NCBI GenBank assembly: GCA_963727545.1
Contig: CAVSGS010000017.1
Coordinates: forward strand, 1-64,000
Source of the DNA: Flexifilum sp963727545
GTDB taxonomy: Bacteria > Chloroflexota > Anaerolineae > Aggregatilineales > Phototrophicaceae
Direction: 5' to 3'
DNA length: 64,000 nucleotides
A program made the position numbers and the translations under genes. The notes below the pieces were generated by a model that saw nothing but the letters and a program-made list of their open reading frames with translations, searched no databases and was not told where the DNA came from. This document shows positions 25,395-34,743 of the stretch, in pieces (within the stretch, counting starts at the first letter, position 1; every line of letters begins with the position of its first letter).

Positions 25395-25991
25395 ATGAAC
25401 GACTCGACCCAAGATCCCCGCGTAATCCGTACCCGCGCCTTACTGCGCCAAGCGCTCATGGAGTTAATCGCCGAGCGCGGCGTCACCAGCTTGACGATTC
25501 AGGACGTCACCGATCGCGCCGGTTTGCACCGCACGACGTTTTATCTGCATTACACCGGGTTACACGAACTGCTGGATGATTGCGCGCTCACGCTGTTTAG
25601 CGAGATCCGCGAGGAGATTTACAAGGGTCGGGGGCTGGAGCGAAATCCGACCGCGCTGGAGCAGGTCGTCGAGAACGTGTTTCGGCATATCCAAACCCAC
25701 GCGACCCTCTACCGAGCCATTTTGGGCAAGCAGGGTGACCCGTACTTCCGCGAATTGTTTCAGGAATTTCTCTCGGAATTGATCTTTGAGCCGATCGCGC
25801 CGAACACGTCACGAGCGGAGATTGGCTACCCGGTCGAAATGTCGCTTCAATTCTTCAGCACCGGCTTCATCGGCATCGCCGCGTGGTGGCTGGAGAAGGG
25901 AACGTCGATCTCCGCCGAGCAAGCCGCGCAGCAGTTGATTAAAGACATCCTACCGGCTTACCTGCGCTTGATGCGGAACGGTTTTCGCTAA
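25395..25991 (+). CDS. TetR/AcrR-family regulator
   Basis: 198 residues from ATG 25395; a TTG five codons earlier is also possible. The HTH is GVTSLTIQDVTDRAGLHRTTFYLHY, and the remainder is a mostly helical ligand-binding domain with FQEFLSELIFEPIAP and FFSTGFIGIAAWWLEKG. The C-terminal region resembles the TetR_C_7/TetR_C_8 type. It probably represses itself and the divergent MMPL exporter through the palindrome at 25287-25311. Confidence 0.92.
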   Translation: MNDSTQDPRVIRTRALLRQALMELIAERGVTSLTIQDVTDRAGLHRTTFYLHYTGLHELLDDCALTLFSEIREEIYKGRGLERNPTALEQVVENVFRHIQTHATLYRAILGKQGDPYFRELFQEFLSELIFEPIAPNTSRAEIGYPVEMSLQFFSTGFIGIAAWWLEKGTSISAEQAAQQLIKDILPAYLRLMRNGFR

Positions 25992-26018
25992 CGCGCACCG
26001 CCGGAGCAGACCATTCTG

Positions 26019-26048
26019 TTGACATAGCGCCGCCCAACTTTCTATAAT
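26019..26048 (+). promoter_or_regulatory. Consensus promoter for the hydantoinase operon
   Basis: TTGACA (26019-26024), an 18-base spacer and TATAAT (26043-26048) both match consensus exactly. The start of hydantoinase A is about 200 bases downstream, leaving a long untranslated leader. I saw no recognisable riboswitch in it. Confidence 0.7.
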
Positions 26049-26247
26049 CGCCGTCCTTACATGGAAAGCTGAATCCCGTAATGCTCCACTCCGCGAGCGA
26101 GCTGGAAGTACGGGATCAGTCATTCCGCTGCTTTTTGCCACTTAGACTATTCATCGATATTCTGCCGGGGACGAGTCGACAATTTCGCCCCCTATTCGAA
26201 TTCATTTAGTGGACAGCCTCGGCTGTTTGATTACGAAGGACAAACGG

Positions 26248-28317
26248 GTGACTGGGAAGCGAACCGGCAAACGATTAGCCGTTGACGTCGGCGGTACGTT
26301 CATCGACTTCATGCTGTTCGACGCCGAAAATCGAACGGTGCGGATTGAAAAAGTCCCGTCAGCGGGCGCGCTCGAAAAGCGCTTCTTAGAGGGCGTCGAG
26401 CGGCTGGGCGTCGACCTGCGCGATCTGGCGATGATCGTGCACGGTTCGACGCTGGTGATCAACACGATCGTGCAGGAGAAAGGCGCGCGGGTCGGGTTGA
26501 TCACGACGCACGGCTTCCGCGACGTCTACGAACTGGGGCGCGGCAACCGGGCGGAGATTTACAACCTGTTCTATCGCCCGCCGGAGCCGCTGATCCCGCG
26601 CTATCTGCGGCTAGAAGTCGGCGAGCGGCTGAGCGCTGACGGCTCGGTCTTACAGCCGCTCGACGAAACCGAAGCCCGCGCCGCCGTTCAACAATTGAAA
26701 GCCGAGGGCGTCGAAGGCATCGCCATCGCCTTCTTGCACGCCTACGCCAACCCGCAGCACGAGCAGCGGATGGCGGAGATCGTCGCCGAGGAATTCCCGG
26801 AAGCGCAGGTTTCGCTGTCGTCGGCGGTCGCCGCCGAGTGGCGCGAATTCGAGCGCACCTCGACCGCCGTACTCAACGCTTACGCCCAGCCGCGCGTCGC
26901 CGCCTACCTGAGCAAGCTGGAAGGCGAGCTTCAGCAGGGCGGCTTTGACGGCGTGCTGACCATCATGCAGTCGTCCGGCGGCATGACGTCGAGCGCCATC
27001 GCCCGCTCGACCCCGATCCGCACGCTCGAATCCGGTCCGGCGGGCGGCGTGATCGGCGCGTCGGCGCTCGGGAGCAAGCTCAACCTGCCCAATCTCGTCG
27101 CCGCCGACGTCGGCGGGACGACCTTCGACATCGCGCTGATCGTCGAGGGCGAGCCGCTGGAAAAAGCCGAGACGCAGGTCAACCGTCGCCCGGTGCTCCA
27201 GCCGACCGTCGACATTGTCTCGATTGGTGCGGGTGGCGGCAGCATCGCGTGGCTCGACGGCGAAGGCGGGCTGCGGGTCGGACCGCGCAGCGCCGAAGCT
27301 AATCCCGGTCCCGCCTGCTTCGGTCTCGGCGGGACGGAACCGACCGTTACCGACGCGCAGTTGGTGCTCGGCTATCTCGACCCGAATTACTACCTCGGCA
27401 AGCGCATGAGCCTCGACCTCGCGGCGTCGCAGCAGGCGATCCGTGACCAAATCGCCGCGCCGCTGAATCTCGACTTGATGCCCGCCGCCTACGGCATCTA
27501 TCAACTCGCGGTCATGAACATGACTTACGCCATCCGCAACATCACCGTCGAGCGCGGGCACGACCCGCGCGGCTTCAGCCTCGCCTGCTTCGGCGGCGGT
27601 GGCGGTTTGTTCGCCGGTCATCTGCTGGACGAGTTGGAATGCCGGCAAGCCATCGTCCCGGTCAACCCGGCGAATTTCTCGTCGTGGGGGCTGCTCAACG
27701 CCGACTACCGCGAAGACCTGACGCGGATGTTCGTCCGCCCGCTCGCCGCGACGACGCCCGACGAACTGGGCGACGTGCTCGCAGCAATGGCGGCTGAAGC
27801 GCAGCAGACGCTCGACGCCAACGGCATCGACAGCAGCGACCTGACCACCCGCTATTTCGCCGAGATGCGCTACGTCGGGCAGGAGCACACCGTTCGCGTC
27901 CCACTGCTCGACGGCGATCTGGCGGACGGCTTCGCCGCGCTGCGCGACCGCTTCAACGCGCTCCACGAGCAGGCTTACGCCCATCAAATGCCGGAAAAGC
28001 CGCTGGAGATCGTGCGGCTGCGACTGGCGGCGGTCGTGACCGAATCCAAGCCGGATCTGCTGCCGCTGACCACACCGGCAGGACAGGATGCCCGCAAGGG
28101 ACAGCGCCTCGTGACCTTCAGCGGGCAGGGCGCGCCGGTCGAATGCCCGGTCTACGACCGTCCCCGGCTGAGCGCCGGACAGCAGCTCACCGGTCCGTTG
28201 ATCGTCGAGGAATGGACGTCGACGACGCTGGTGCTGCCCGGTCAGTGTCTCGAAGTGGACGCCTACGGCAACCTGATCATCACCCGGCAGCAAGGGGAGC
28301 AGAATCATGCAAATTGA
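26248..28317 (+). CDS. Hydantoinase/oxoprolinase A subunit
   Basis: 689 residues from GTG 26248, which has GAAGGA seven bases upstream. The frame also opens at 26209. The ATP-binding actin-like fold is marked by LAVDVGGTFIDFMLFD, VHGSTLVINTIVQ, ESGPAGGVIGA, DVGGTTFDIALI and GGGGGLFAG. The family hydrolyses hydantoins or 5-oxoproline with ATP, together with a B subunit. That subunit follows with an 11-base overlap. Length (about 690) fits the hydantoinase A subunit. Peptide-type ABC genes come next, so the pair may process cyclised amino-acid derivatives imported by it. Confidence 0.9.
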   Translation: MTGKRTGKRLAVDVGGTFIDFMLFDAENRTVRIEKVPSAGALEKRFLEGVERLGVDLRDLAMIVHGSTLVINTIVQEKGARVGLITTHGFRDVYELGRGNRAEIYNLFYRPPEPLIPRYLRLEVGERLSADGSVLQPLDETEARAAVQQLKAEGVEGIAIAFLHAYANPQHEQRMAEIVAEEFPEAQVSLSSAVAAEWREFERTSTAVLNAYAQPRVAAYLSKLEGELQQGGFDGVLTIMQSSGGMTSSAIARSTPIRTLESGPAGGVIGASALGSKLNLPNLVAADVGGTTFDIALIVEGEPLEKAETQVNRRPVLQPTVDIVSIGAGGGSIAWLDGEGGLRVGPRSAEANPGPACFGLGGTEPTVTDAQLVLGYLDPNYYLGKRMSLDLAASQQAIRDQIAAPLNLDLMPAAYGIYQLAVMNMTYAIRNITVERGHDPRGFSLACFGGGGGLFAGHLLDELECRQAIVPVNPANFSSWGLLNADYREDLTRMFVRPLAATTPDELGDVLAAMAAEAQQTLDANGIDSSDLTTRYFAEMRYVGQEHTVRVPLLDGDLADGFAALRDRFNALHEQAYAHQMPEKPLEIVRLRLAAVVTESKPDLLPLTTPAGQDARKGQRLVTFSGQGAPVECPVYDRPRLSAGQQLTGPLIVEEWTSTTLVLPGQCLEVDAYGNLIITRQQGEQNHAN

Positions 28318-29974
28318 CCCGATCACCCTGCAAGTGATCCGCAACGCGCTCAAGGCGGCGGCGGACGAGATGCAGATCGCGCTGGTCAAGACCGCGCACA
28401 ATCCGCTGATCTACGAAGTGCAGGATTTCGGCGTCGCGCTGACCAGCGCCGACGGCGATCTGCTGGCGGAAGGCTCCGGGCTGCCCAACTTCCTCGGCTG
28501 CCTGCCGCCGACCATCCGCAGCGGACTGAAAATCGTTGACGAATTCCACGAAGGCGACGTGCTGCTGGCGAACGAGCCTTACGATACCGGCACCCACATC
28601 AGCGACACCGCCGTCTACATGCCGATCTTCGCCGAGGGGCAGTTGGTCGCCTTCTCGATCATCATGGCGCACTGGGCGGATATCGGCGGCAAGACGCCCG
28701 GCGGCTGGTGCCCCGACACCACCGACGTCTTTCAGGAAGGGCTGCTCTTCTCGCACGTCAAGCTCTACGATCAAGGCAAGCTCAATCAAGCACTGCACCG
28801 CTTGATCCTGACCAACGTGCGTTTCCCCGAACTGGTCGAAGGCGACCTCAACGCCATGATCGCCGCCTGTCGCACCGGCGCACGCCGCTATCAAGCGCTC
28901 TGTGCCAAGTACGGCGCCGACGTGCTCGATGCGGCGATGCAGCAGGTCTTCGATCAATCCGAGCAGTTCATGCGCGGCAAAATCCGCGAGATCCCCGAAG
29001 GGACCTACTACGCCGAAACCCACCTCGATCACGACGGCGTCGAACTGGACAAGCCGCGCAAGCTGGCGGTGACCGTCACCATCGCCGACGGGACGATGTC
29101 CGTCGATTGGACCGGCACCGACCCGACCGCGACCGGACCGATCAACAACCCGCTGGTCGGCACCATCGCCATGTGCGAGATGGCGCTCAAAGCGCTGACG
29201 ATCCCGCTCGAAGCGACCAATCAGGGACATTTCCGCCCGCTGGTCGTGACCGCGCCGGAGAATACTATCGTCAATCCCGGTCCAATCGCGCCCTGCAACT
29301 CCTACGGCTACGCGACCGAGATGGTCGCCCATTTGATCGTCAAAGCGCTCTCGCAGGCGATCCCGGAACGCTGCCCTGCCTGCTCCTACCAGATGTTCGG
29401 CGTCTACTTCTACCGCAGCGACCCGCGTTATGGGCAACCCTTCATCTTCACCGACCCGGTCGACGGCGGCGGTGGTGCCTTCCCGACGCAGGACGGTCCC
29501 AGCGGCTTGATCTTCGTCGGCGACGGCGACGTGCCCAACACGCCGATCGAGATCATCGAGAGCCGTTATCCGCTGCGGGTGCAGCGCTACACCTTCAACC
29601 CCGACGGCGCGGGTGTCGGGCAGTATCGCGGCGGCTTCGGCGTCATCCGCGATTACGAGCTGTTGGAAGACAACATTCTGCTGCAAACCATGAACGAGAA
29701 CACGCTCTATCCACCGTGGGGTTTGCACGACGGCGGCAATTCCGGCATCAGCGAGACCATCGCTTGGGAAGGCACCGACCAAGAGCAGCGCTTGACCGGG
29801 CGGGTGTATTTCTACGGTCCGTTCATGACCGGGGATCGAGTCAGCGCGCGGTCGACCGGCGGCGGCGGTTGGGGTGATCCCCAACTGCGCGACCCGGAAC
29901 TGATCCGCGCCGACGTGCGCAACGGTTTGCTGACGGCGGCGGACGCTGAACGCCTCTATGGTGTGAGGGTATAA
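28307..29974 (+). CDS. Hydantoinase/oxoprolinase B subunit
   Basis: 555 residues, ATG 28307 inside the end of the A gene. The start MQIDPITLQVIRNALKAAADEMQIALVKTAHNP is the classic HyuB N-terminus. GDVLLANEPYDTGTHISDTA, HWADIGGKTPGG, PCNSYGYATEMV, GGGGAFPTQDGPSG and the C-terminal STGGGGWGDP complete the family pattern (PF02538). It supplies the second half of the hydrolase and is intact. Confidence 0.92.
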   Translation: MQIDPITLQVIRNALKAAADEMQIALVKTAHNPLIYEVQDFGVALTSADGDLLAEGSGLPNFLGCLPPTIRSGLKIVDEFHEGDVLLANEPYDTGTHISDTAVYMPIFAEGQLVAFSIIMAHWADIGGKTPGGWCPDTTDVFQEGLLFSHVKLYDQGKLNQALHRLILTNVRFPELVEGDLNAMIAACRTGARRYQALCAKYGADVLDAAMQQVFDQSEQFMRGKIREIPEGTYYAETHLDHDGVELDKPRKLAVTVTIADGTMSVDWTGTDPTATGPINNPLVGTIAMCEMALKALTIPLEATNQGHFRPLVVTAPENTIVNPGPIAPCNSYGYATEMVAHLIVKALSQAIPERCPACSYQMFGVYFYRSDPRYGQPFIFTDPVDGGGGAFPTQDGPSGLIFVGDGDVPNTPIEIIESRYPLRVQRYTFNPDGAGVGQYRGGFGVIRDYELLEDNILLQTMNENTLYPPWGLHDGGNSGISETIAWEGTDQEQRLTGRVYFYGPFMTGDRVSARSTGGGGWGDPQLRDPELIRADVRNGLLTAADAERLYGVRV

Positions 29975-30046
29975 ACAAGTGACACACGTTTTTGTCCCTC
30001 AGCGTGCCGTTGATGGAATCATCCGCGCGCTCGTGTTGGCATCGTT

Positions 30047-30074
30047 GTAGGGGCGAGGCATGCCTCGCCCCTAC
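30047..30074. repeat. GTAGGGGC palindrome, GAGGCATGCCTC centre
   Basis: A 28-bp perfect palindrome, arms GTAGGGGCGAGGCA and complement. The same 28 bases occur at 46123 and 49133. It lies between hyuB and the binding-protein gene and could fold into a hairpin on either strand. Confidence 0.85.
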
Positions 30075-30203
30075 GCGAGCATTACGGTAATCAGTCGTAT
30101 TCAGTCATAAGTCCGATTTTAGGTTTGTTGCGCTTCCAGTTTAGGCTATGTAATATCGGTGAGTTACTTCACAATCGACGCATTGAGTCAGAGGAAAATC
30201 TCG

Positions 30204-31763
30204 ATGAAACGGTACAGTCTGTTCCTTGTACTGATCCTGCTGCTCGGAGTCATCGGCTCCAGCCCGATCGCGGCGCAGAGCAACGGCAATATCGCCGTCT
30301 ATGCGAATCCGACGACCCTACCCGACCTCGACCCCAGTTCGAGCTTCTCGAACGACAACACGGTCATGGGCAACGCCTATGAAACCTTGACCTTCTACAA
30401 CGCCCCCGGCAGCGACACCGAGATCAGCCCCAAGCTGGCGACGTCGTGGGAGCAGTCGGACGACGGGCTGACGTGGACGTTCCACCTGCGCGCAGGCGTC
30501 AAGTTCCACGACGGCACCGACTTCAACGCCGACGCGGTCAAGTTCTCGATTGACCGCACCATGTCGCTCGGTCTGGGCGCGTCCTACATCTTCGACCCGG
30601 TCGAGAGCGTCAATGTGATCGATGACCTGACCGTCGAATTCAAGCTGAAGTACACCGCGCCGCTCGACCTGATTCTGGCGACCGGCTACGCCGCGTGGAT
30701 CATGAGTCCGACGGCGGTCGCGGATAACGGCGGCGACTGGTTCAACCTCGGCAACGACGCCGGAACCGGTCCCTACCTGATCGAAAGCTACGACGTCGGG
30801 CAGCGCCTCGTCATGACCCGCTTTAACGATTACTGGGGCGGTTGGTCGGATGGGCAGTTCGAGAAGGTCGTCTTCCAGATCGTCGAAGACCCGACCGTCC
30901 GCGAGCAGTTGATCACCTCCGGCGGTGCCGACTTCACCTACGACCTCGCGTGGGACAACCTGTCGTCGCTGGAAAATACCCCCGGCATCACCATCGTCTC
31001 CAATCCGTCGTTCCAGAACTTGCTGGCGCTGATCAACCACGACAAAGCCCCGACCGACAATTTGCAGGTGCGGCAGGCGCTCTCCTACAGCTTCCCCTAC
31101 GAGAAGGTCGTCGATAATCTCTACGGCGGCTTGGGCACGCAGGCGCGCGGTCCCGTCCCGGCGGGGATGTGGGGACACGATGACGCCCTGACGCAGTATC
31201 ACCAAGACCTCGACAAGGCGAAGCAACTGCTGACCGACGCCGGTTACAGTGACGGCGATCTGTCGCTGGAATACACCTACGTCGCCGGCGACCTGAGCCA
31301 GCAGCAGATCGGCGAGCTGTGGAAAGCGGATCTGGCGAGCATCGGCGTCAACCTCGACCTGCAAGGGCTGGCGTGGGAAGCGCAGTGGGATCTCGCCAAG
31401 AACGACCCGACCACCGCTCAGGACATCTTCACCTTCTACTGGTGGCCCGACTACGTGACCCCCTACAGCTTCCTGTACGCCATGTTCCACAGCGAAGACT
31501 CGCCCAATTTCAACTTGAGCTACTACAACAACCCGGAATTCGACCAGTTGATCGAGCAGGGCAATGAAGTCAGCGCCACCGACAAAGCGCAGGCGGTCGA
31601 TCTGTTCAATCAAGCGCAGCAGATGCTGGTCGATGACGCCGCCGCGATCTTCATCATCGACCTGCCCGACGTGCACGTCATTCGTTCCGACGTCAGCGGC
31701 TTTGTGGACAACCCCGCCTATCCGCACATCGTTTTCTGGTACGACCTGAAGCGCGCGAGCTAA
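30204..31763 (+). CDS. Peptide/nickel-type ABC substrate-binding protein (family 5)
   Basis: 519 residues from ATG 30204, with GAGG nine bases upstream; a further-upstream GTG at 30159 is rejected. A Sec signal (MKRYSLFLVLILLLGVIGSS, cleavage near IAAQS) is followed by a DppA/OppA-like domain. Family marks are TLPDLDPSSSF, GNAYETLTFYN, KLATSWEQSDDGLTWTFHLR, GVKFHDGTDFNADAVKFS, GTGPYLIESY, VRQALSYSF and a C-terminal FDQLIEQ. It should capture an oligopeptide or related amide for the permeases DppB and DppC encoded after it. Confidence 0.9.
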   Translation: MKRYSLFLVLILLLGVIGSSPIAAQSNGNIAVYANPTTLPDLDPSSSFSNDNTVMGNAYETLTFYNAPGSDTEISPKLATSWEQSDDGLTWTFHLRAGVKFHDGTDFNADAVKFSIDRTMSLGLGASYIFDPVESVNVIDDLTVEFKLKYTAPLDLILATGYAAWIMSPTAVADNGGDWFNLGNDAGTGPYLIESYDVGQRLVMTRFNDYWGGWSDGQFEKVVFQIVEDPTVREQLITSGGADFTYDLAWDNLSSLENTPGITIVSNPSFQNLLALINHDKAPTDNLQVRQALSYSFPYEKVVDNLYGGLGTQARGPVPAGMWGHDDALTQYHQDLDKAKQLLTDAGYSDGDLSLEYTYVAGDLSQQQIGELWKADLASIGVNLDLQGLAWEAQWDLAKNDPTTAQDIFTFYWWPDYVTPYSFLYAMFHSEDSPNFNLSYYNNPEFDQLIEQGNEVSATDKAQAVDLFNQAQQMLVDDAAAIFIIDLPDVHVIRSDVSGFVDNPAYPHIVFWYDLKRAS

Positions 31764-31778
31764 GCCCAATCATCACCT

Positions 31779-31806
31779 GTAGGGGCGCACGGCGGTGCGC
31801 CCCTAC
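31779..31806. repeat. GTAGGGGC palindrome, GCAC-GGCG-GTGC centre
   Basis: 28 bp: arms GTAGGGGCGCAC and GTGCGCCCCTAC around a GGCG loop, between the binding-protein stop and the DppB start. The same outer arms as other copies, different but self-complementary inner bases. Confidence 0.85.
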
Positions 31807-31829
31807 CAAGTTTTCAGCAAACGGAAATC

Positions 31830-32852
31830 ATGAGTAGAACTCGTTACATCCTCCGGCGCTTAGCGCTGGCGATTGTCGTCTTGGTTGGGGTGATGCTGCT
31901 GACCTTCATCGTCGCGCGCGTCGTCCCCAGCGACCCGGCAGCCCTCTACGCCGGACCGCGCCCCAGCGCCCAGCAGATCGCCGACGTGCGCGTCAAGCTG
32001 GGACTGGATCAGCCGATGCCGGTACAGTTCGCCCGCTACGTCGGCGGCATTCTGCAAGGCGATCTCGGTCAGTCGTTCAAGACGCGCCGCCCGATCGTCG
32101 ATGATCTGCGGACGTTCCTGCCCGCCACCCTCGAACTGGTGATCGCGGCGACGCTGCTGGCGGTGATCGTCGGCATCCCCGTCGGCGTGATCGCGGCAGC
32201 CGGGCGCGGCGGCTGGTTCGACGTCTTCAGCCGCCTGTTTTCGGTCGCCGGGGTCTCGATCCCCTCGTTCTGGCTGGCGCTGCTGCTGCAACTGCTGTTC
32301 TTCACGATCTTAGGCTGGCTGCCGCTCGGCGGACGGCTCGACAACACGACCGCGCTGCTCAACCCGATCACGCCGATCACCGGCTTCTACACCATCGACG
32401 CTGCGCTCGAAGGCAACTGGTCGGCGTGGTTCGATGCGCTGCGCCACCTGATCCTGCCGACGGTCGTGCTGGCGACTTACCCGATCGGCTTGACGATTCG
32501 GATGCTGCGCGCCGCCATGATCGAGGTGCTCTCCGAACCCTACATCACCGCCGCCCGCGCAGTCGGGCTGCCGCGCCGCGCGATCCTGTTCCGCTTCGCC
32601 CTCAAGAACGCGATCGTGCCGACGCTGACCGCGCTCGGCTTGTCCTTCGCCTACTCGATCACCGGGGCGTTTCTGGTCGAGACGGTCTTTCTCTGGCCCG
32701 GCGTCGGCAAGTACGTCACCGATGCCGTCCTCAACGTCGATTTCCCGGTCGTGATGGCGGTGACGTTGGTCGTCACCGTGATCTACATCGCCATCAATCT
32801 GCTGACCGACATCGCGCAGTCGATCCTCGACCCGCGCGTGAAACTGGGATAA
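31830..32852 (+). CDS. Peptide ABC transporter permease (DppB type)
   Basis: 340 residues. MSRTRYILRRLALAIVVLVG and FIVARVVPSDPAALYAGP are typical of the DppB N-terminus, with six membrane segments. The EAA-like loop is visible at YITAARAVGLPRRAILFRFALKNA, and LVETVFLWPGVGKYVTDAV follows. DppC follows after zero bases (TAA then ATG). Confidence 0.92.
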   Translation: MSRTRYILRRLALAIVVLVGVMLLTFIVARVVPSDPAALYAGPRPSAQQIADVRVKLGLDQPMPVQFARYVGGILQGDLGQSFKTRRPIVDDLRTFLPATLELVIAATLLAVIVGIPVGVIAAAGRGGWFDVFSRLFSVAGVSIPSFWLALLLQLLFFTILGWLPLGGRLDNTTALLNPITPITGFYTIDAALEGNWSAWFDALRHLILPTVVLATYPIGLTIRMLRAAMIEVLSEPYITAARAVGLPRRAILFRFALKNAIVPTLTALGLSFAYSITGAFLVETVFLWPGVGKYVTDAVLNVDFPVVMAVTLVVTVIYIAINLLTDIAQSILDPRVKLG

Positions 32853-33765
32853 ATGCCAATGATGCAGCGTACACTTTCTCGCTGGTTCGGCGGCTTGATC
32901 CCGGTTGAGACCAGTCCCGGCTCGACCTTCTGGTTCTTCCGCCGCGACCGGATCGCCTATTTCTCCGCCCTGCTGATCCTGCTGCTGCTCGCCCTCGCGC
33001 TCCTCGCGCCAGCTGCTGACACCCTACGTCCGCGAAGGCTTGGGCGACCCGAACATCACCGAGAAATTCCTCGTCCCCTCGCTGCAACATCCCTTCGGCA
33101 CCGACAGCTTGGGGCGCGACCTGCTGGCGCGCGTCCTGTTCGGGGCGCGCACCTCGCTGAGCATGGGCTTGCTGGTGGTCGTCTTCGCCGTGATCATCGG
33201 GACGCCGCTCGGCGCGGCTGCCGGTTTCTTCGGCGGCTGGATCGACGAAGTGATCATGCGCGTCACCGACATCTTTCTCGCCTTTCCGCCGCTGCTGCTG
33301 GCGGTTGCCATCGCCGCCGCGCTCGGTCCCGGCTACATCAACGCCGTGATCGCCATCGCGCTGACGTGGTGGCCATGGTACACCCGGCTGGTGCGGGCGC
33401 AGGCGATCTCGCTGCGCGAGCGCGATTTCGTCGAGGCGGCGCGCGGCATCGGCGTCGGCAATTTCACCATCATCCGGCGGCACATCCTGCCCAACGTCCT
33501 GACGCCGGTGCTGGTGCAGAGCACCATCGACATCGGCTCGGCGATTTTGACCGTCGCCGGTCTGAGCTTCATCGGCTTGGGTCCGCAGCCTCCGATGCCC
33601 GACTGGGGCGTGATGGTCAACGAGGGGCGCTTGTACGTCCAGAGCGGGCGCTGGTGGTTGGTCACCTTCCCCGGCTTGGCGATCTTCTTCACCGCGCTGG
33701 CGTTCAACCTGCTCGGCGACGGCGTCCGCGACGCCACCGATCCACGCACGCGGGGGACAAGCTGA
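32853..33765 (+). pseudogene. Peptide ABC transporter permease (DppC type), frameshifted
   Basis: The first 53 or so codons (MPMMQRTLSRWFGGLIPVET through LALLAP) are in one frame. After an extra A at 33011 the sequence continues in the next frame with LLTPYVREGLGDPNITEKF, FGTDSLGRDLLARVLFGARTSL and the EAA loop FVEAARGIGVGNFTIIRRHILPN to a stop at 33765. Without the extra A the protein would be about 303 residues, full length for DppC. Everything else is well conserved, so a sequence error is as likely as real loss. Confidence 0.85.
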
Positions 33766-33801
33766 TGACGCAGCAATCTGCTCGAAGTCGCCGACCTGCG
33801 C

Positions 33802-34743
33802 GTGACCTTTCACCTGCCCACCGGCGATGCCTATGCCTTGCGCGGCGTCGATCTGACCGTCGGTCAGGGCGAGATCGTCGGCTTGGTCGGCGAAACCGGC
33901 TGCGGCAAATCTGTCACCGGGCGCGCCATCATGCGCTTGATCGACCCACCCGGCGAGATCACCGGCGGCAGCATCCGCTTCGATAACCGCGACGTGCGCC
34001 AGATGGATCAGGCGGCGCTGCGCTCGCTGCGCGGGCGCGAAATCTCGATGATCTTCCAGAATCCCGGCGCGGCGCTCAACCCGCTGTTCAGCATCGGGCA
34101 GCAGATCACGGCGGTGCTGCGCCAGCACGGAGTCGCACGCGGCAAAGCATTGCAGCAGCGCACGCTGCAGCTGCTGGCGGACGTCGGCTTGCCCGAACCG
34201 GAGCGGATCGCCAAGCTCTACCCGCATCAGCTTTCCGGCGGAATGCAGCAGCGCGCCATGATCGCCATCGCGCTTTCGTCCGAGCCGCGCTTGCTGATCG
34301 CCGACGAGCCGACCACGGCGCTCGACGTGACCATCCAGTCGCAGATCCTCGACCTGCTGCTCAAGCTGCGCGCGACGCACGGCATCAGCATCATCCTGAT
34401 CACCCACGACCTCGGCATCGTCGCCGAAACCTGCGACCGCGTGGTCGTGCTCTACGCCGGGACGGTCGCCGAGACCGGCAGCATCCGCCAGTTGTTCCAA
34501 GCGCCCGCCCATCCCTATACGCAGGCGCTCCTGCGCGCGCTGCCTTATGGACAAACGCGCAAGCAGCCGCTCCGCGTCATCGGCGGGACGGTGCCCAACG
34601 GACGCCACCCGCTCCCCGGCTGTGCCTTCGCGCCGCGCTGCCCCTTCGTGATGGACGTCTGCGGGCAGCAGCCGCCCTTATTCCAGTTGAGCGAGCACCA
34701 TCAAGCCGCCTGCTTCTTACATCAGGAAGCGGGGGCATCATGA
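33802..34743 (+). CDS. Peptide ABC transporter ATPase (DppD type), start displaced by a frameshift
   Basis: The natural start is almost certainly ATG 33765, overlapping the DppC stop, giving MTQQ, but an extra T at 33777 breaks the frame after four codons. The continuing frame from 33778 reads LLEVADLRVTFHLPTG, as expected. The first usable in-frame start is GTG 33802, giving 313 residues and lacking about 12 N-terminal residues. Walker A is GETGCGKSVTG, the signature LSGGMQQRAMIA, and Walker B LLIADEPTTALD. The C-terminal CxFAPRCPFVMDVC region is the oligopeptide/dipeptide extension (OppD-type). It pairs with DppF, whose start overlaps its stop. Confidence 0.85.
   Translation: MTFHLPTGDAYALRGVDLTVGQGEIVGLVGETGCGKSVTGRAIMRLIDPPGEITGGSIRFDNRDVRQMDQAALRSLRGREISMIFQNPGAALNPLFSIGQQITAVLRQHGVARGKALQQRTLQLLADVGLPEPERIAKLYPHQLSGGMQQRAMIAIALSSEPRLLIADEPTTALDVTIQSQILDLLLKLRATHGISIILITHDLGIVAETCDRVVVLYAGTVAETGSIRQLFQAPAHPYTQALLRALPYGQTRKQPLRVIGGTVPNGRHPLPGCAFAPRCPFVMDVCGQQPPLFQLSEHHQAACFLHQEAGAS

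Noticed and set aside
26650..28401. Long minus-strand open frame of 583 codons antisense to hydantoinase A
   Set aside because: It lies wholly opposite conserved hydantoinase codons, has an Arg/Gly/His-rich composition typical of a GC-rich shadow frame, and no family motif.
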